Origin: Deltaproteobacteria bacterium
GTDB taxonomy: Bacteria > Desulfobacterota > Desulfomonilia > Desulfomonilales > Desulfomonilaceae
Reading direction: 5' to 3'
NCBI GenBank assembly: GCA_026388665.1
Contig: JAPLJJ010000059.1
Coordinates: 1-64,000 of the forward strand
Length of the DNA stretch: 64,000 bases
The notes under the pieces are model-generated. The model worked only from the letters and a program-made list of their open reading frames with translations, searched no databases and was not told where the DNA came from. Positions 29,025-39,057 of the stretch are shown here, piece by piece (position 1 is the stretch's first letter; each line of letters begins with the position of its first letter). The position numbers were made by a program, and so were the translations under genes.

Positions 29025-29951
29025 TTAAATAAGATAGGTTCCTTCTTTCAATCTTTTTCCGCGAGCGAAATCTGAACTTGATATTCTCTTTTTCGAGGGC
29101 GCCTGAACCTCCTCCAACCGGAACAGACCGTTTCCAGTTCCAATCTCAATACCATCAGGAGTCACTCCCGTAATCATCCCCGGTTCCGCCTGTCCTTCCG
29201 ACGCTATTCCACTCCATACTTTCACCGGCTCATGACCCATAAGAAAAAAAGCGCCGGGCCACGGGTTCATCGCACGAACTATTCGATCGAGCTGTTTAGC
29301 GTCCAGATTCCAATCCAGCAAACCGTCTGATTTTCTTAATAACCTGCAATAGGTTGCCTTGGAGTCGTCTTGAGGAACCGGTTTGATAGCATTATTCATC
29401 AACTTCGATAAAGTTTCGACCATCAGTGAGGCTCCAAGTTCCATTAGCTTATCATGCAAATCTCCAGTTGAATCTCTTTCGCCTATTGGAATTTTTCGCT
29501 GGGAGAGAATCGCTCCCGTGTCCATGCCCAAATCCATAAGCATTACTGTTAGACCTGTTTCGTCATCACCCGATAGTATGGACGCGGATATGGGAGAAGG
29601 GCCACGGTGTCTAGGCAACAGAGAAGCATGGAGATTTAAGCATCCCGTTCGAGGCAGTTCTAAAATTGATTCCGGTAAAAATTTCCCATAGGCTACTACA
29701 ACAATCGCGTCCGGCTCCAATTCTTTGAGCATATCCAGGATCCCGGGATCCCTCAAATTTTCGGGCTCGCAACACGGCAACCCTAGTTGTTGAGACACTC
29801 TCTTGACCGGGGTAGATGTTATTGCCTTACCTCTGCCTGTGGGCTTATCCGCCTGTGAAAAAACCTGAATTATTTCAAAATGTTCGTAAAGCGCCCTGAG
29901 CGTAGTGGTCGCAAACTCCGGCGAGCCCATGAATACTATGCGGCACGTCAT
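29025..29951 (-). CDS. fmt: Methionyl-tRNA formyltransferase
   Basis: RIVFMGSPEFATTTLRAL, CLNLHASLLPRHRGPSPISASILSGDDETGLTVMLMDLGMDTGAIL. Confidence 0.96.
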   Translation of the reverse strand: MTCRIVFMGSPEFATTTLRALYEHFEIIQVFSQADKPTGRGKAITSTPVKRVSQQLGLPCCEPENLRDPGILDMLKELEPDAIVVVAYGKFLPESILELPRTGCLNLHASLLPRHRGPSPISASILSGDDETGLTVMLMDLGMDTGAILSQRKIPIGERDSTGDLHDKLMELGASLMVETLSKLMNNAIKPVPQDDSKATYCRLLRKSDGLLDWNLDAKQLDRIVRAMNPWPGAFFLMGHEPVKVWSGIASEGQAEPGMITGVTPDGIEIGTGNGLFRLEEVQAPSKKRISSSDFARGKRLKEGTYLI

Positions 29952-30487
29952 TTACTACCTCGTTGGGATTTCCTGACACGTCTCTGGTATATGCTTCTTT
30001 TGAGCGCCGATGCATGATCTAGAAGTGTTTTTCCTTCCAAATGATCAATTTCATGCTGAAGCACACGTGCGACTAGGCCTTCAGCATCTATTTTCAAGGG
30101 CTTACCCGTTATGTCGATCCCTTCAACTTTAACATGGGCCGCTCTCATCACATCAATGTTGAAATTGGGAACGCTTAAACATCCTTCTTCCCTGAATTCT
30201 TCACCTTCGGATATAGAAATGACCGGGTTAATTAGTACTGTGGGAACTTTTTTCTTATCCTTCGGTTCAGCGTACGCGTAATGTATGTCAAAAACTATGA
30301 CCTGGACTAATTCCCCTATTTGATTGGCCGCCAGCCCTATTCCCGGCGCTTTGTACATTGTGTCGATCATATCGGCCGCGAGTTGACATATTTCATCGCT
30401 TAGATCCGTGACCGGCGAGGCTTTGGCGCTCAATTTCGGATCCGGCGCTGTAACTATTCTACGAACAGCCATATTTGAACCTTTCAA
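29948..30487 (-). CDS. def: Peptide deformylase
   Basis: APGIGLAANQIG, EEGCLSVPN, LQHEIDHLEGKTLLDH. Confidence 0.97.
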   Translation of the reverse strand: MKGSNMAVRRIVTAPDPKLSAKASPVTDLSDEICQLAADMIDTMYKAPGIGLAANQIGELVQVIVFDIHYAYAEPKDKKKVPTVLINPVISISEGEEFREEGCLSVPNFNIDVMRAAHVKVEGIDITGKPLKIDAEGLVARVLQHEIDHLEGKTLLDHASALKRSIYQRRVRKSQRGSK

Positions 30488-30653
30488 GCTTTTACTATAT
30501 ATGTCTACATGTTGGAAAAACTGTCAAGCGGGGCTTCTTGAACTATTTTCGGCCGAAAGGTGATACAAGGAAATTAAGAATACGATCGCGCTGGATCCGG
30601 TGGCAAACTTTCACAGTTTTCAATCAGATACTGATTGGGCAAAACTCGGATGG

Positions 30654-31262
30654 TTACATAGAGAGGCCTATTCGCATGTCGTCAGGATCCTGGTCGGATT
30701 TGGAAGTGTGAGAATAGGATAAGATAGCGTCTGCAATTTTATTGAACCCCCGTTCCGTCGCTATAGTATATGGTGTGGCGCAATTATTGTCTTTGACAGT
30801 GGTATCGGCCCCTGCTTTAAGCAGGATATTGACCAGAGCAATTTTTCCTGTTTCGGATGCGAACATAAGCGCGTTCTGGTTGTTCCTGTCCCGCGCCTTC
30901 ACATCAACGCCGTGCGCCAACAAGGATTTGACAACTTCCAAACGCCCGGCCGATGCTGCCCACATTAATGCGGTGCGCGCTTTATTTCCCCTTTGATTAA
31001 GATCCGCTCCGTTATTAATCAATAATTCTAGTGTCGCTCTTTGTCCATTAAACGCAGCCTCAATCAAAGCGGTCTGTCCTTTGTAATTTCTTGAGTTAAC
31101 ATTAGCCCTACCATTTAACATTTCCATTATCTTGTGGTTATTACCCAGACTGGCGTTTCTTACAAAACTGTCGTCGCAATTTTCTTGAAACGCGTTCCCT
31201 ATCGAAATCAACATCGCTACAAGCACTGGCAAGATCATTATGAACTTTCTTAAATGATTCAA
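30654..31262 (-). CDS. Exported ankyrin-repeat protein
   Basis: Signal-like N-term; repeated ANK units (GQTALIEAAFNGQRATLELLINNGADLNQRGNKARTALMWAASAGRLEVVKSLLAHGVDVKA). Confidence 0.9.
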   Translation of the reverse strand: MNHLRKFIMILPVLVAMLISIGNAFQENCDDSFVRNASLGNNHKIMEMLNGRANVNSRNYKGQTALIEAAFNGQRATLELLINNGADLNQRGNKARTALMWAASAGRLEVVKSLLAHGVDVKARDRNNQNALMFASETGKIALVNILLKAGADTTVKDNNCATPYTIATERGFNKIADAILSYSHTSKSDQDPDDMRIGLSM

Positions 31263-32165
31263 TATAATTACTCCTAAACTCAGATTATCAAAATATCAAC
31301 TATCTCCATCCATGCTTTAATGTGTGAACACTTGTACCGAAATTTGTTCCTATTGTTTATACAATTAATTCTTAAGAATCTCGCGAGTCGTCGTCGTTAG
31401 GGTTGCTGACAAGGAATTTCTTTCACGCCATCGGAGGTTGCGTGTGTGAACTATACCAGCGACTTGCTCAGCCCGATTGGAGGAAATATCGGGTAGAGTT
31501 TTACCGCGGGTTACGAGAAAACTGTTTTCGCAAGACATGGTGAATTGTCACCCCGTTTTGCAAAAAAATAGGCCATTTTTAGGTAATCTATTTTAGCGCA
31601 TGAGCTAGGAATAACTTTTAGCACTAACGCGTGGGCGTTTACTAAATATTCTGTTCAACCGCGTTAAATTACTAACTTGAAGATGGGGGGGAGCACTATT
31701 CGTCTATTTGAAGTGAAATTCCCTAGTGATTTGTTGACGCGTGTAACTATGTGATATTTCTTGCGCGTATTCTTCGTAAAATTCTCAAAAAATATCAGAT
31801 AGGTTTTCAGTCTTATTTTTATTGATGTTGTAAATAAATTACTTCGGACAAGAAAAATATTTACTATTTTGAGTTTTAATATTATTTATTTACTATTATA
31901 ATGGTATGTGATTTATGCTTCAGGCTCTCCTACCTGTATCAAGTATTCATCATCCAAAAACAGAATGTTCTTGACTTATTTACTCGCGGAAAATATTTTC
32001 AATTTACCCGCGTATTTTTTCAGAGTTTTATGGATTTTTACCTCTGAGAATTGACTCTGATTTAGCGGTGAACTGGCGAAACAAGCGCAGACTAGGGTTT
32101 TCGTAAACTTTTTTGTTCCTTTTAGGGATTCAACTATATTTTCGGAATAAGGAGAGTAAAAAAAT

Positions 32166-32858
32166 ATGGAGAATAATGTCAGTCACGCTCTGTATATTTT
32201 GCAAGAGCCGGTTCAGTACATGGCTCTGAGTTTTATGGCTTTGATGTACATCATCAAAATCCGTCAGATGCTCAAAAAGCCAATCCCACCTGAGAAAGCC
32301 GAACTTAAAGGAGATAGAGTGGCGGGGGCCTTGGAATCCCTGACTAATGTTCTAAAACCCTGGAGTATGGAAAGCACTCGAAAAAATCCGTTTTTTTACG
32401 CGGAATTCTTGATTTTCCATATCGCGGTGGCCCTAACAATAGGCGCTACTTTTTTTATTCCCCTAGTGCCGTTTTTAATGACGCCGGCAGTGTCTAAGGT
32501 CTTCATGCTTTTTATGGGCCTAGCCTTTTTGATCGGCCTACGTCGTATATATCGACGTTTGACCGTTCCTGAGATCAAAATCATAAGCAGTCCTGACGAT
32601 TATTTCGCTATTTCGTTAATGACGGTCTTCTTTGCAGTGGGCTTTGTAGCCATGTGGATGTGGATTGACGGCAGTCCGGATACCGGATGGATGTGGATAT
32701 TCTTCCTGTTGACCACTTTCTTTTTATTGTACGTTCCGTTCAGCAAAATCTCGCACTACATCCTTTATCCGTTCGGCAGGGTTAATCATGGCCGGACTTT
32801 TGGCGGGCGAGGGGTCACAAATAGAAATGTTAAGAACCCGACCTGGAACCCCAAGTAA
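32166..32858 (+). CDS. DsrM/TmcC-like membrane cytochrome-b-type subunit
   Basis: 230 aa with several TM helices and nitrate-reductase-gamma-like layout (FLLYVPFSKISHYILYPFGR); directly upstream of DsrK-like subunit. Confidence 0.75.
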   Translation: MENNVSHALYILQEPVQYMALSFMALMYIIKIRQMLKKPIPPEKAELKGDRVAGALESLTNVLKPWSMESTRKNPFFYAEFLIFHIAVALTIGATFFIPLVPFLMTPAVSKVFMLFMGLAFLIGLRRIYRRLTVPEIKIISSPDDYFAISLMTVFFAVGFVAMWMWIDGSPDTGWMWIFFLLTTFFLLYVPFSKISHYILYPFGRVNHGRTFGGRGVTNRNVKNPTWNPK

Positions 32859-32910
32859 CTAATTTTCGTGAAAAACATTTCTCAATATTTGGAATAAATG
32901 GAGGGCATAA

Positions 32911-34260
32911 ATGTCGGAGCAAGGAGAGAAACTAGGGGCCAAAGAAGAGCGAAAGTGGCCCACCAAAACGGAATTTACCCCTGAGATGCTTGAAGAAATG
33001 GAAAAATTGCTTCCAGGTACACTAAACCGAGTTGTTGCGGCTTCGCTGTCAGGCTGCATACATTGCGGAATGTGCAGTGACGCCTGTCATTACAGTGTAT
33101 CGATACCGGAGGATAAAACTCTTGTCCCCGCATACAAGGCTGATCGTTTTAGAAAATGGTACAAAAGTAGGTACGACTGGCTCGCCCAGGTTTTCCCTTC
33201 ATTCGTGGGCGCGAAAAAACTAGATAAAGAACTCGCGGATGAAATGTATGACAAGCTCTGGGGTGGTTGCACCATGTGCAGACGATGCACGTTCAATTGT
33301 CCCATGGGTGTCGATTACGGGATGATGGTACGCGCCGCCAGAGGCATCATGCAAAAGGTTGGGAGAGTGCCTCAGCATCTTCAAGACACTGTGGACACTC
33401 ATTATAACGCGGGAAACAACATGGCTGTTCCCCAAGATGAGTTCGTTGAAACCATTGAATGGATTGAAGAAGAACTTCAGGACGAAGAAGGCTGCGAAAA
33501 TTTTAAGATCCCGGTGGACAAAAAAGGCGCCCAATACTTTTTAACTCTTAACCCAAGAGAGCCCAAGTACTATCCTTTGACGATTCAGGCCACAGCCAAG
33601 GTTTTAAACGCCGCCGGTGTAGATTTCACTATTTCTTCAAGATACTGGGATTTGACAAATTACGCATTGTTTAATGGGAATGACCCGGACGCTAAGCAAT
33701 TTGCTCTCTGGCAGGCGGAAGACGTAAAGAGACTTGAATGTGAATACCTTCTTGCCGGAGAATGCGGGCACGGTTATCGCGCCCTCAGATGGGAATTGCC
33801 GAACTGGGTAGGTGGCGTTCCTTTCAAAATCACCAGCGTAATGGAACTGATGGCCAAGTTGATTTTGGATGGTCGCATCAAAACGGATAAATCAGTTTGG
33901 GATGGGCATAGAGCTACTTATCACGACTCCTGCAACATAGCGCGATCAGGTGGAATAACAGAGGAGCCTCGTATAGTTATACGCTCAGCTATCGAAGATT
34001 TTGTAGAAATGGAACACAACCGAGAAAATAGTTTCTGTTGTGGTGGAGGTGGCGGGGCCTTAGCCATGCCCGAGTTTACCCCAAGGCGCATTGCTGCGGG
34101 AAAAATCAAGGCAGACGAAATAAAAGCCACCGGCGCCGATATTTGCCTGCAATCGTGTCACAACTGCACAGACCAACTGAAAGAAATTATCGAACACTAC
34201 CATGTCAATGCGAAAGTGATGAATCTGGCCGAACTCTTGGCCCCTACTTTGGTGCTTTAA
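32911..34260 (+). CDS. DsrK/TmcB/HdrD-like iron-sulfur protein with CCG domain
   Basis: CIHCGMCSDACHYSV, CTMCRRCTFNCPMGVDYG, SCNIARSGG...NSFCCGGGGGALAMPEF...CLQSCHNC. Confidence 0.88.
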   Translation: MSEQGEKLGAKEERKWPTKTEFTPEMLEEMEKLLPGTLNRVVAASLSGCIHCGMCSDACHYSVSIPEDKTLVPAYKADRFRKWYKSRYDWLAQVFPSFVGAKKLDKELADEMYDKLWGGCTMCRRCTFNCPMGVDYGMMVRAARGIMQKVGRVPQHLQDTVDTHYNAGNNMAVPQDEFVETIEWIEEELQDEEGCENFKIPVDKKGAQYFLTLNPREPKYYPLTIQATAKVLNAAGVDFTISSRYWDLTNYALFNGNDPDAKQFALWQAEDVKRLECEYLLAGECGHGYRALRWELPNWVGGVPFKITSVMELMAKLILDGRIKTDKSVWDGHRATYHDSCNIARSGGITEEPRIVIRSAIEDFVEMEHNRENSFCCGGGGGALAMPEFTPRRIAAGKIKADEIKATGADICLQSCHNCTDQLKEIIEHYHVNAKVMNLAELLAPTLVL

Positions 34261-34549
34261 GAAAAAAGGAGAGTCTGGGCGTGGTCGAAGTTTCCTGATC
34301 TCTGGAATGAACTTCTTAGGGAAACGATATTATTATTGCCTCTATTAAACGGATCGTCTACCATATGGGACTAAATAACGTAGGAAAGCATGTCGGTCTT
34401 CCTGATCAAGAATTGTTGCAACCTTCAATTTAGAAATCAGGGACCAAGGTAGACATTCGCAGGTTGGATTTTCGTTTTCAACAAAGGTTTTTGCTCTAAT
34501 CAGTAAACTAACGCTCGGTACTCTCCAAACTTAACCAAGGAGGTAGGCT

Positions 34550-34939
34550 ATGGCAAAAAAGATTTTAGTTATAGATGACGAGCCGGATATGGTGACCTTT
34601 CTCTCAACCCTGTATGAAGACAGTGGATACGAAGTTATCATAGCAGTAGATGGCGATGAGGGGTTGGCAAAGGTAAAGTCTGAAAAGCCGGATCTTGTGA
34701 GCCTTGATTTGCTCATGCCAAACAAGACCGGAATTAAGATGTTTCGCGAGTTAAGAAAAGATCCTGAAATCACGTCAATTCCGGTCGTCATGGTGACAGG
34801 TTTCGCCACTGACGATACACCTAACATGGATTTTAAAAAGTGGATTCACGAAAGATCAATTAGGCCGCCGGAGGCTTATATTGAAAAACCTGTGGATAAG
34901 GACGCATTGCTAAAGGAGATAAAAAGGATCCTTGGCTAG
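34550..34939 (+). CDS. CheY-like response regulator receiver protein
   Basis: ILVIDDEPDMVTFL, DLVSLDLLMPNKTGIKMF, PVVMVTGFA, AYIEKPVDKDALL. Confidence 0.93.
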   Translation: MAKKILVIDDEPDMVTFLSTLYEDSGYEVIIAVDGDEGLAKVKSEKPDLVSLDLLMPNKTGIKMFRELRKDPEITSIPVVMVTGFATDDTPNMDFKKWIHERSIRPPEAYIEKPVDKDALLKEIKRILG

Positions 34940-35127
34940 TGAATAGATATCAGGGTTCCAGAATACGTTTTGGGAACTTGACTACTCATCTCATTCTAGA
35001 GACCAGTGATTGAAATAGTTGGTTTCGTTTTTTAGCTGATACTCCTGGCGGCGTTCTTGATTCTTAGAAGCGTTTGCAAAGCGCTTCAACGGTCCACAGC
35101 ATATTCAAGCTTTTTGAATTAGGTATT

Positions 35128-37380
35128 ATGCTCAAGAATGCCGTCCATTTTGTAAAAAAATTTACTCGGAGTCTAAGTTTCAAACTAAGCTTTTACGCCG
35201 GGTTAGTTATGTTCTTGGCATTATTGGCATTTTCCTACCATACGATCTCCTCTCAAGAAGCCAGCCTTATAAAGAAAATGATTCAGGATTCGGTAAAGGA
35301 TTCTGAAGTTATCAAAGCAGCGATCTGGAACGGGATGATGAAAAAAGAGAGGGGAGTTATCCGTCAGATCATAAATGCTATCGGAACAACCGAAGGCTTC
35401 AAGGAAATCAACATTTATGACCAAAAGGGGTTTTTGCATTACACCACGAGACAAACTAATGTGGCCTTACCCATTGACATGTCTAAAGATCCCTTCTTGA
35501 GTGACTTGAAAATCAATGCCAGTAACCGTCACAAGCTTTCCGGAGATGGCTCTGTTCTTTCTGTGCTCAACCCGTTGATAAACACACAGAGTTGCTCGTC
35601 TGCCGCTTGTCATGCCCATCCAGAATCTGAAAAAATCCTCGGAGCTGTTGAACTAAAAATCGGTTTGGACAAAATCAGGCGTGAGATTTCGCAAAACTCC
35701 TATAAAACCATCGCCTTTGCAACAGCGCTTTTCCTGGTCGTTTGCACAATTAGTGGCGCCGCTGTCTTGTTGTTTGTAAATCCTGCCATAAAGAATTTGC
35801 AACAAAAGGCTTTTAAGATGGCGAGAGGCGAATATGTTCCTCGTGCACCTACGGTGGGCAAAGACGAAATGGCGGGGTTGGCCAGAGCCTTTGATAGCAT
35901 GAGCGTTCAGATTAACCAACACACTGCTGAAATCGAAGCCGGCCGTAGAATGTATAAGGCTTTGTTTGAAGAAGTGCCTTGCTATCTGACGGTGATTGAT
36001 AGAAATTTCAAAATTATCAGGGCAAATCGGAGTTTTAAAGCCGAATTTGGAGATAACACCGGCCAACATTGTTTTAAGGGCTATAAAAACAGGAGTTCCA
36101 AATGCGAGAATTGTCCTGTGGAAAAAACTTTTTATGATGGAGTTTCCCATCAATCCGAGGAAACTTGGAACATAAATGGACACAAGAGTCACGTGATCGT
36201 TAAGACCTCACCCATTTTTGATGAGAAAGGCAGTGTTATACAAGTTCTTGAAATGGCAATGGATGTAACTCTCCTAAAAAGACTCCAGTTTAGAATTCAA
36301 CAGAAACAGGAGGAATATCAGTATCTTTTCGAAAATGTTCCTTGTTATCTGACTGTTGTCGACAGCGACTTTAAAATCGTACGAGCAAACAACTTATTTA
36401 CTCGTGATTTCGGATTTGGCGAGGGTCTAAGATGCTTCGAGGTTTACAAAAAGGTTGGTCACAAATGTGACAACTGTCCGGTCGAAAAGACTTTCCAGGA
36501 TGGGCAGTCCCATTTCTCCGAAGAAGTTTGGCGCCGAAAAGGGGAAGACACCTACATTATCGTTTACACATCCCCAGTTGTGGATGACAAAGGTGAAATT
36601 GTCTCGGTGATGGAAATGAGCACAAACATTACTGAAATTAAGATATTACAGGGTGAACTTGCTATTTTAGGCGAAACAATAGCTGGAATGTCTCATTCCA
36701 TAAAAAATATCTTATCTGGCCTTCAGGGAGGTGTTTACGTCCTTGATTCCGGGTTGTCCCGTGGCCGGGACGATCGAATCAAGACTGGTTGGGCAATGGT
36801 CAAGAATAATGTCGAAAAAATCTCAGATCTGGTTAAGGGCATCCTTTATGCGTCCAAACAAAGAGAACCGGAATACAGACAATATGAACTCGGCAAATTG
36901 CTTACAGAAGTTTGCGATCTTTTTGAGGCCAAAGCTAGCAATGAAGGAGTCGAATTGATTCGAAACTTCGAAAAAGAAATTTGTTCCTGTCTGATAGACC
37001 CTGGGGGCATTCATAGCGCTATGTCTAATCTTGTTTCGAACGCGATTCATGCATGTAGGACGGAGGATAGTGAAACCGTGCATCAAGTTGTTGTTTCAGG
37101 CCGAGTGGAAAATGAAGACCTGGTAATAGAAGTGTCTGATAATGGAGTAGGAATGTCCGAAGAGGTTTCTCAAAATCTATTTACCAAGTTTTTTTCGACA
37201 AAAGGATCGCGCGGAACGGGGTTGGGACTTGTAATCACCAGGAAAGTGATACATGAACATGGTGGGTCCATTAGAGTTGAATCTGAGTTAGGTAGAGGTT
37301 CAAAATTCATAGTCGAATTGCCTGTTAGAGAGACTTTGACTCAACAGGACCAGGAAAATAACCAACAACTGAAAGTTTAG
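35128..37380 (+). CDS. Sensor histidine kinase with periplasmic CX4CH motif, HAMP-like region and two Cys-rich PAS domains
   Basis: QSCSSAACH motif; two PAS repeats with PCYLTV...KC(E/D)NCPVEKTF; AGMSHSIKNILSGL H-box; DNGVGMSEE and KGSRGTGLGLVITRKVIHEHGG ATPase motifs. ATG 35128 preferred to 35074. Confidence 0.9.
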   Translation: MLKNAVHFVKKFTRSLSFKLSFYAGLVMFLALLAFSYHTISSQEASLIKKMIQDSVKDSEVIKAAIWNGMMKKERGVIRQIINAIGTTEGFKEINIYDQKGFLHYTTRQTNVALPIDMSKDPFLSDLKINASNRHKLSGDGSVLSVLNPLINTQSCSSAACHAHPESEKILGAVELKIGLDKIRREISQNSYKTIAFATALFLVVCTISGAAVLLFVNPAIKNLQQKAFKMARGEYVPRAPTVGKDEMAGLARAFDSMSVQINQHTAEIEAGRRMYKALFEEVPCYLTVIDRNFKIIRANRSFKAEFGDNTGQHCFKGYKNRSSKCENCPVEKTFYDGVSHQSEETWNINGHKSHVIVKTSPIFDEKGSVIQVLEMAMDVTLLKRLQFRIQQKQEEYQYLFENVPCYLTVVDSDFKIVRANNLFTRDFGFGEGLRCFEVYKKVGHKCDNCPVEKTFQDGQSHFSEEVWRRKGEDTYIIVYTSPVVDDKGEIVSVMEMSTNITEIKILQGELAILGETIAGMSHSIKNILSGLQGGVYVLDSGLSRGRDDRIKTGWAMVKNNVEKISDLVKGILYASKQREPEYRQYELGKLLTEVCDLFEAKASNEGVELIRNFEKEICSCLIDPGGIHSAMSNLVSNAIHACRTEDSETVHQVVVSGRVENEDLVIEVSDNGVGMSEEVSQNLFTKFFSTKGSRGTGLGLVITRKVIHEHGGSIRVESELGRGSKFIVELPVRETLTQQDQENNQQLKV
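35968..36650 (+). repeat. Intragenic tandem duplication encoding two Cys-rich PAS domains
   Basis: EEVPCYLTVIDRNFKIIRAN...KCENCPVEKTFYDGVSHQSEE versus ENVPCYLTVVDSDFKIVRAN...KCDNCPVEKTFQDGQSHFSEE. Confidence 0.85.
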
Positions 37381-37412
37381 CAATTTTAGAATATCAAGTC
37401 AGGAGGAAACAA

Positions 37413-37949
37413 ATGAACGGAATAGGGTTATGCGCACTTTTTTCACGACAGGGAGATTGGGCGTTTGATTACGCTTTAGGACTTGCAAGAAAGCATCAAA
37501 CAAAACTTAACATTTTTCATTTTCTTGAATCACCTTATACTCTCAGGAGAGACGTGGTTTTTGTTGACGCGGACAAAACCGAAACCGCCCCTGTCACGCC
37601 TGATCTAATAGCTCAGAAGGACAAAGAACTACGCATGGGGTTTGACAGTAGACTGGGAGATTATGTTGACGTCGGATTTCGTTTGTGTGAAGGCGTAAAT
37701 GAAATTGAATTAAGAAAATGCTTCAAGAAGGGGGATTATGAAGTTTTAGTCATCGGTTATCAGTCGAAAGGCGCGGATTTCGGAGGCACGACTACAATAG
37801 AGGAGTTTTCAAGGAAATTTCATGGGCCGGTCGTGCTTGTCGGTCCGGAAGCTCCAGATGTGTTCTATATCAACGATGCCGCCAAGAACGTTTTGGATCA
37901 ACTTGATATCTCTGAAGGAAAGTGGAGTCTGCTCGATGGCGTAAAATAG
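37413..37949 (+). CDS. Universal stress protein-like
   Basis: GDWAFDYALGLARKHQTKLNIFHFLE, EVLVIGYQSKG, RKFHGPVVLVGP. Confidence 0.65.
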   Translation: MNGIGLCALFSRQGDWAFDYALGLARKHQTKLNIFHFLESPYTLRRDVVFVDADKTETAPVTPDLIAQKDKELRMGFDSRLGDYVDVGFRLCEGVNEIELRKCFKKGDYEVLVIGYQSKGADFGGTTTIEEFSRKFHGPVVLVGPEAPDVFYINDAAKNVLDQLDISEGKWSLLDGVK

Positions 37950-37994
37950 TTATATACCAGATTGAGTGGCTATGGTTTCCTGAATCTTTTTATC

Positions 37995-38043
37995 AGGCCG
38001 ACTCTTTTATTCTCGTAAACCAAGCTAATAAAAGAGTCGGCCT
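37995..38043. terminator. Long perfect stem-loop, possible (bidirectional) terminator
   Basis: AGGCCGACTCTTTTATT / AATAAAAGAGTCGGCCT, 17-bp perfect stem, 15-nt loop, no clear U tract. Confidence 0.55.
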
Positions 38044-38082
38044 TAAAAGTACCCATAATTTTTCCCAAAGAGAGTGTGCCCT

Positions 38083-38361
38083 GTGAAATTTTCCAGCGCT
38101 GATGAATTTGAGCTACATGTACACAAGTGTTTTAATAAGATTTTTGAGCTTTTGATGAAGGTGGATTCTACAGTTAAAGAAGGCGCCGAACAAGAGGAGA
38201 AATCCGGGAATTATGGCGCAATGTCTGACATGAGGGATTGGGTTGAAGAAATCATCTTGCATTGTCATCTTGCGTGGCAGTACCACAGGCTCTCTAAGGG
38301 TCCTGCGCATTTAAGCACTTGGGATCAAGTAGAAAATTCCGGAAAAAAAGAAGAAACCTAA
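38083..38361 (+). CDS. Hypothetical protein
   Basis: Likely GTG start (MKFSSADEFELHVHKCFNKIF...); no family recognised. Confidence 0.55.
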   Translation: MKFSSADEFELHVHKCFNKIFELLMKVDSTVKEGAEQEEKSGNYGAMSDMRDWVEEIILHCHLAWQYHRLSKGPAHLSTWDQVENSGKKEET

Positions 38362-38538
38362 ATCTAGTTTAATACATTTTACATGACTTTTTTCTGGTTA
38401 TAATCTTCTGTTTTCATTGAGTTACAATTATAGGCATGTGACTCCAAGACCAATTTCTTTTTCCAACCTAAGAATTTTCGAAAGACTTCTCTGCAACAAA
38501 TGAGTTAGTGTTGGGGGTAATTCAAATCTTACACTCAG

Positions 38539-39000
38539 GTGTTCATGCAATTGTCGCGTTCCAAAAATTTCTTCCGGGAAAACTCCGTTCGAGCCATCCA
38601 GGACTCAAGTCTTAGAAAAGCTATGCGAATGGCTATCGAGCTGTTCAATGAAAAGAGGGGGGTCGGCTTATCTTCTGTGCCCTTTGATGAATGGAGAGAC
38701 AGGGCGAGCGTAATTCGGTGGGAAGCGCTAAGTAATCTTCACTCTTTTATTGATAGATTTGCGAGCGAGGCCACCAGGGCCGGAGCTATTGTTAACCGAG
38801 TTCCAGACGCCGAACCCGCAAGACAGCCGACATTCTTCGAAGTCGGACAAAAGGCGCTCAATATTTTGTGGCCCATTTTGGGGTTCAAACAATCAAATAA
38901 GGTCTGCTCTCGAATCTCAAAACCTGCGCTAATGTTCTTTCATGATAAGGTGAAGAATAACGCTCAGGGTCGCTTGTCTAAAAACATTGAAACTGAATAA
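38539..39000 (+). pseudogene. Truncated LutB/LldF-type N-terminal fragment
   Basis: RSKNFFRENSVRAIQDSSLRKAMRMAIELFNEKRG...FDEWRDRASVIRWEALSNLHSFIDRFASEATRAGAIVNRVPDAEPAR resembles the LutB N-terminus; C-terminal Fe-S domains missing. Confidence 0.55.
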
Positions 39001-39057
39001 CCCTAATGGCATATTTTATCCAAGGATTATAGATCTCCAAATATTTTAGGTAGACCG

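Noticed and set aside
31615-31650. TTAGCACTAACGCG as a CIRCE half-site
   Set aside because: The inverted GAGTGCTAA arm is absent at the required spacing.
35653-36192. 179-aa minus-strand ORF
   Set aside because: Antisense to the histidine kinase; no recognisable domain.
38750-38932. 60-aa ORF as a frameshifted continuation of the LutB-like fragment
   Set aside because: Its translation shows no LutB LUD or Fe-S motif, so a simple frameshift is not supported.
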